Below are positions 61,932 through 64,000 of a stretch of DNA of 64,000 nucleotides, piece after piece. Made by a program: the position numbers and the translations under genes. This stretch comes from Phycicoccus avicenniae_A. Lineage in GTDB: Bacteria; Actinomycetota; Actinomycetes; Actinomycetales; Dermatophilaceae. The stretch is from the NCBI RefSeq assembly GCF_050496545.1, contig NZ_JBNVZV010000011.1, positions 62,001 through 126,000 on the forward strand, in the 5' to 3' direction. Positions within the stretch are counted from its first letter, which is position 1; each line of letters starts with the position of its first letter. Under the pieces are notes generated by a model, which worked only from the letters and a program-made list of their open reading frames with translations, made no database searches and was not told the DNA's origin.

Positions 61932-63134
61932 TCAGCGGAAGGCGGCCTCGCCGGTCAGGGCCTGCCCGATGACGAGCGTGTGCATCTCGACGGTGCCCTC
62001 GTAGGTGAGCACCGACTCGAGGTTGTTGGCGTGCCGCATCACCGGGTACTCGCCGCTGATGCCGTTGCCGCCGAGGATGGTCCGCGCGGTGCGGCAGATC
62101 TCGATCGCCTTGGTCACGTTGTTGTACTTGCCGACCGAGACCTGCTCCGGGCGCAGCCCGACGGAGTCCTTGCGCCGGCCGAGGTGCAGCGCGAGCAGCC
62201 GCCCGAGCTGCAGCTCGGTCGACATGTGCGCGAGCTTGGCCTGGGTCAGCTGGAAGCCGGCGATCGGCCGGTCGAACTGCGTGCGCTCGACCGAGTAGCG
62301 GCGGGCGGCCTCCAAGGCGCTGCGGGCCGCGCCGAGGCATCCCCACACGATGCCGAAGCGCGCCTCGGACAGGCACGAGAGCGGCCCCTTGAGCCCACGC
62401 ACCTCGGGGAGCACGGCATCCGCGGGGAGGCGCAGCCCGCGGAAGGTCAGCTCTGCGGTGACCGAGGCGCGCAGCGACATCTTGTTCTTGATGACGTGCG
62501 CCTCGAACCCCGGTGTGTCGGTGGGCACCACGAAGCCGCGGATGCCGCCGTGCTCCTCGCCGGCGTTCGCCCAGACGACCGCGACGTCGGCGATCGAGCC
62601 GTTGGTGATCCACATCTTCGAGCCGTCGAGCACCCAGTCCTCGCCGTCGCGGCGGGCGCGGGTGCGCATCGAGGCGGGGTCGGAGCCGTGGTCGGGCTCG
62701 GTGAGGCCGAAGCAGCCGATCGCCTCGCCGGCGGCCATCCGCGGCAGCCACTCCTGCTTCTGCTCCTCGGAGCCGAACGCGTGGATGGCGTACATCGCGA
62801 GGCTGCCCTGGACCGACACGAGCGAGCGGATGCCGGAGTCGCTGGCCTCGAGCTCGAGGCAGGCCAGGCCGTAGTCGACCGACGACATCCCGGCGCAGCC
62901 GTACCCGTCGAGGTGCATCCCGAGGAGGCCGACCTTGCCGAACTCGAGGGCCAGGTCACGCGCGACGGGCAGCTCGCCCTTCTCGTACCACTCGACGACG
63001 TGCGGCTCGACGAGGTCGTCGCACACCTGCCGGACCGTGGCCCGGATGGCGCGCTCCTCGTCGGTGAGCATCGAGTCGACGTCGACGACGTCCAGGGGGT
63101 CGGAGGGGCGCTTCGGCATCGTCGACGAGCTCAT
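61932..63134 (-). CDS. Glutaryl-CoA-dehydrogenase-like acyl-CoA dehydrogenase
   Basis: 400 residues. IRSLVSVQGSLAMYAI, GLTEPDHGSDP, MWITNGSIADVAVVWA and TILGGNGISGEYPVMRHANNLESVLTYEGT are the GCDH branch motifs, with catalytic Glu in YEGT. It would oxidise and decarboxylate glutaryl-CoA in lysine/tryptophan breakdown, or a related acyl-CoA. No operator like the one at 48473 was seen upstream. ATG 63134 is used; MPKRP at 63120 is an alternative. Confidence 0.9.
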   Translation of the reverse strand: MSSSTMPKRPSDPLDVVDVDSMLTDEERAIRATVRQVCDDLVEPHVVEWYEKGELPVARDLALEFGKVGLLGMHLDGYGCAGMSSVDYGLACLELEASDSGIRSLVSVQGSLAMYAIHAFGSEEQKQEWLPRMAAGEAIGCFGLTEPDHGSDPASMRTRARRDGEDWVLDGSKMWITNGSIADVAVVWANAGEEHGGIRGFVVPTDTPGFEAHVIKNKMSLRASVTAELTFRGLRLPADAVLPEVRGLKGPLSCLSEARFGIVWGCLGAARSALEAARRYSVERTQFDRPIAGFQLTQAKLAHMSTELQLGRLLALHLGRRKDSVGLRPEQVSVGKYNNVTKAIEICRTARTILGGNGISGEYPVMRHANNLESVLTYEGTVEMHTLVIGQALTGEAAFR

Positions 63135-63218
63135 GGGGCCATCATGCCGGGGCCGCGGGGCGGGTCGCTGTGACGTGTGCCTCGGAACAGGCGGCCACGG
63201 GCCCCGGTTGGGCAGGGC

Positions 63219-64000
63219 ATGGCCTCGACGACGAGCAGCGCCCCGACCACGCGCGCGGCGTCCCTCCCGCTGGTGCCGTCGGTGGCCTTCGTCCTCGTGT
63301 GGTGCTCGGGCTACGTCGCCGGGCCCGCCGGGGTGCGGGCGCTCGCGCCGTTCACGGTGCTGACGCTGCGCTTCGTCCTCGCCGCCGTCGTCACGGGCGT
63401 CGTGGCGAGGGTGCTGCGCGGGCCGGTGCGGCTGCGGGGCCGCGCCCTGGTCCGGGTCGCCCTCGTCGGGCTGATGATGAACGGCGTCGTCTTCGGGCTG
63501 ATGTACCTCGCCTTCGACGTCGGGATGGGGGCCACGCTCGCCTCGTTGCTGCACGCGCTGAGCCCCGTGCTCACGGCGGTGCTCGCCGGGCTGCTGCTCG
63601 GGGAGCGGCTGACCCGCGTCCAGGTGCTCGGGTTCGTCCTCGGCGTGGTCGGGGTGCTCGTCGTCCTCGGTCCCGACGTCGACGAGGCCGGAGGCGCGCT
63701 CGGGGTCGTGCTCGGGCTGCTCAGCCTGGTCGGCCTGAGCGTCGGCACGCTGGGGCAGCGCTGGTTCCACCTCGACGACGACGCCCCCGACCCGCTGTGG
63801 TCGGCGACCGTGCAGTTCGGCGTGTGCGTACCGCCGCTGGCCGTCGTGGCGCTGCTGCTCGAGGGCGTGCCGGCCGTCGACGACCCGGTGGGCGCTGGCG
63901 TCGCGGTGGTCTGGCTGGCGCTCGTGAACTCCGTGGCCGGCCTGCTGCTGCTGGGGCTGCTCGTGCGGCGCGGCGGGGCCGGCGCGTCATCCAGCCTCTT
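63219..64000 (+). CDS. EamA/DMT-family transporter (3' truncated by window end)
   Basis: About 260 residues are visible from ATG 63219 with no stop. Translation gives a series of helices (VPSVAFVLVWCSGYVAGPAGV, FTVLTLRFVLAAVVTGVVARV, HALSPVLTAVLAGLLLGERL) and the EamA hallmark LSPVLTAVLAGLLLGERLT..LGFVLGVVGVLVVL. The second repeat starts near residue 160. It is a drug/metabolite exporter of unknown substrate. Confidence 0.85.
   Translation, partial: MASTTSSAPTTRAASLPLVPSVAFVLVWCSGYVAGPAGVRALAPFTVLTLRFVLAAVVTGVVARVLRGPVRLRGRALVRVALVGLMMNGVVFGLMYLAFDVGMGATLASLLHALSPVLTAVLAGLLLGERLTRVQVLGFVLGVVGVLVVLGPDVDEAGGALGVVLGLLSLVGLSVGTLGQRWFHLDDDAPDPLWSATVQFGVCVPPLAVVALLLEGVPAVDDPVGAGVAVVWLALVNSVAGLLLLGLLVRRGGAGASSSL

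Overview
The window is high-GC DNA with actinobacterial codon use. It has many GTG starts, ATGA/GTGA overlaps inside operons, a mycothiol-type DinB-fold enzyme, DUF6458 and DUF1206 proteins, an ESX-like type VII secretion (T7SS) locus and an EtfD-type electron-transfer protein. This fits a Gram-positive actinobacterium, perhaps from the Intrasporangiaceae/Dermatophilaceae group; the family is an inference. The two tRNAs are Ser(UGA) and Gly(CCC).

Layout. 1-5.6 kb: end of a penicillin-binding protein, a cold-shock protein, a universal stress protein and a LacI-controlled sugar ABC transporter of the FrcBCA type with two matching operators. 5.6-12.5 kb: GNAT, DUF1206, cupin, an SDR fused to an SRPBCC domain, an FAD oxidoreductase, a zinc alcohol dehydrogenase and tRNA-Ser. 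12.5-19 kb: two small genes, then a tightly overlapped four-gene unit: cytosolic subtilase with hexapeptide repeats, ECF-like sigma factor, 160-residue protein and TPR-CHAT caspase-like protease. 19-25 kb: cysK-cysE, then an EtfD-like iron-sulfur membrane protein with a very long DPWDEPA-repeat tail. 25-31 kb: an osmoprotectant ABC transporter, an MFS pump and a hydrolase. 31-34.4 kb: dcd, tRNA-Gly with a 147-bp tandem repeat, a DUF1772 protein and a DacB carboxypeptidase.

34.4-48.3 kb is a T7SS island. On the minus strand it carries EccB-like, EccD, ParA-like and EccC genes and an ADP-ribosylglycohydrolase, plus two accessory genes. On the plus strand it carries two WXG100-like proteins, a DUF6507-like protein, a large polymorphic toxin candidate and two probable immunity genes. 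eccC has a frameshift exactly in its third Walker A motif. 48.3-64 kb: a FadE5-like acyl-CoA dehydrogenase, small membrane proteins, a glycolate-oxidase-like FAD enzyme, a DUF559-like nuclease gene bracketed by hairpin repeats, a nitrilase-family amidase, a CopD-CtaG fusion, a DinB-fold gene, SRPBCC, a MarR-MFS operon, another MFS gene, a glutaryl-CoA-dehydrogenase-like enzyme and a truncated EamA transporter.

The most interesting material is: (1) the protease/sigma/CHAT operon, which looks like a cytosolic proteolytic conflict or signalling system; (2) the T7SS toxin island with its ADP-ribosylglycohydrolase and broken eccC; (3) a 16-bp operator shared by the etfD-like gene and the fadE5-like gene 28 kb apart, suggesting a beta-oxidation regulon; and (4) several families of intergenic hairpin repeats, one flanking the nuclease gene and others derived from tRNA 3' ends.
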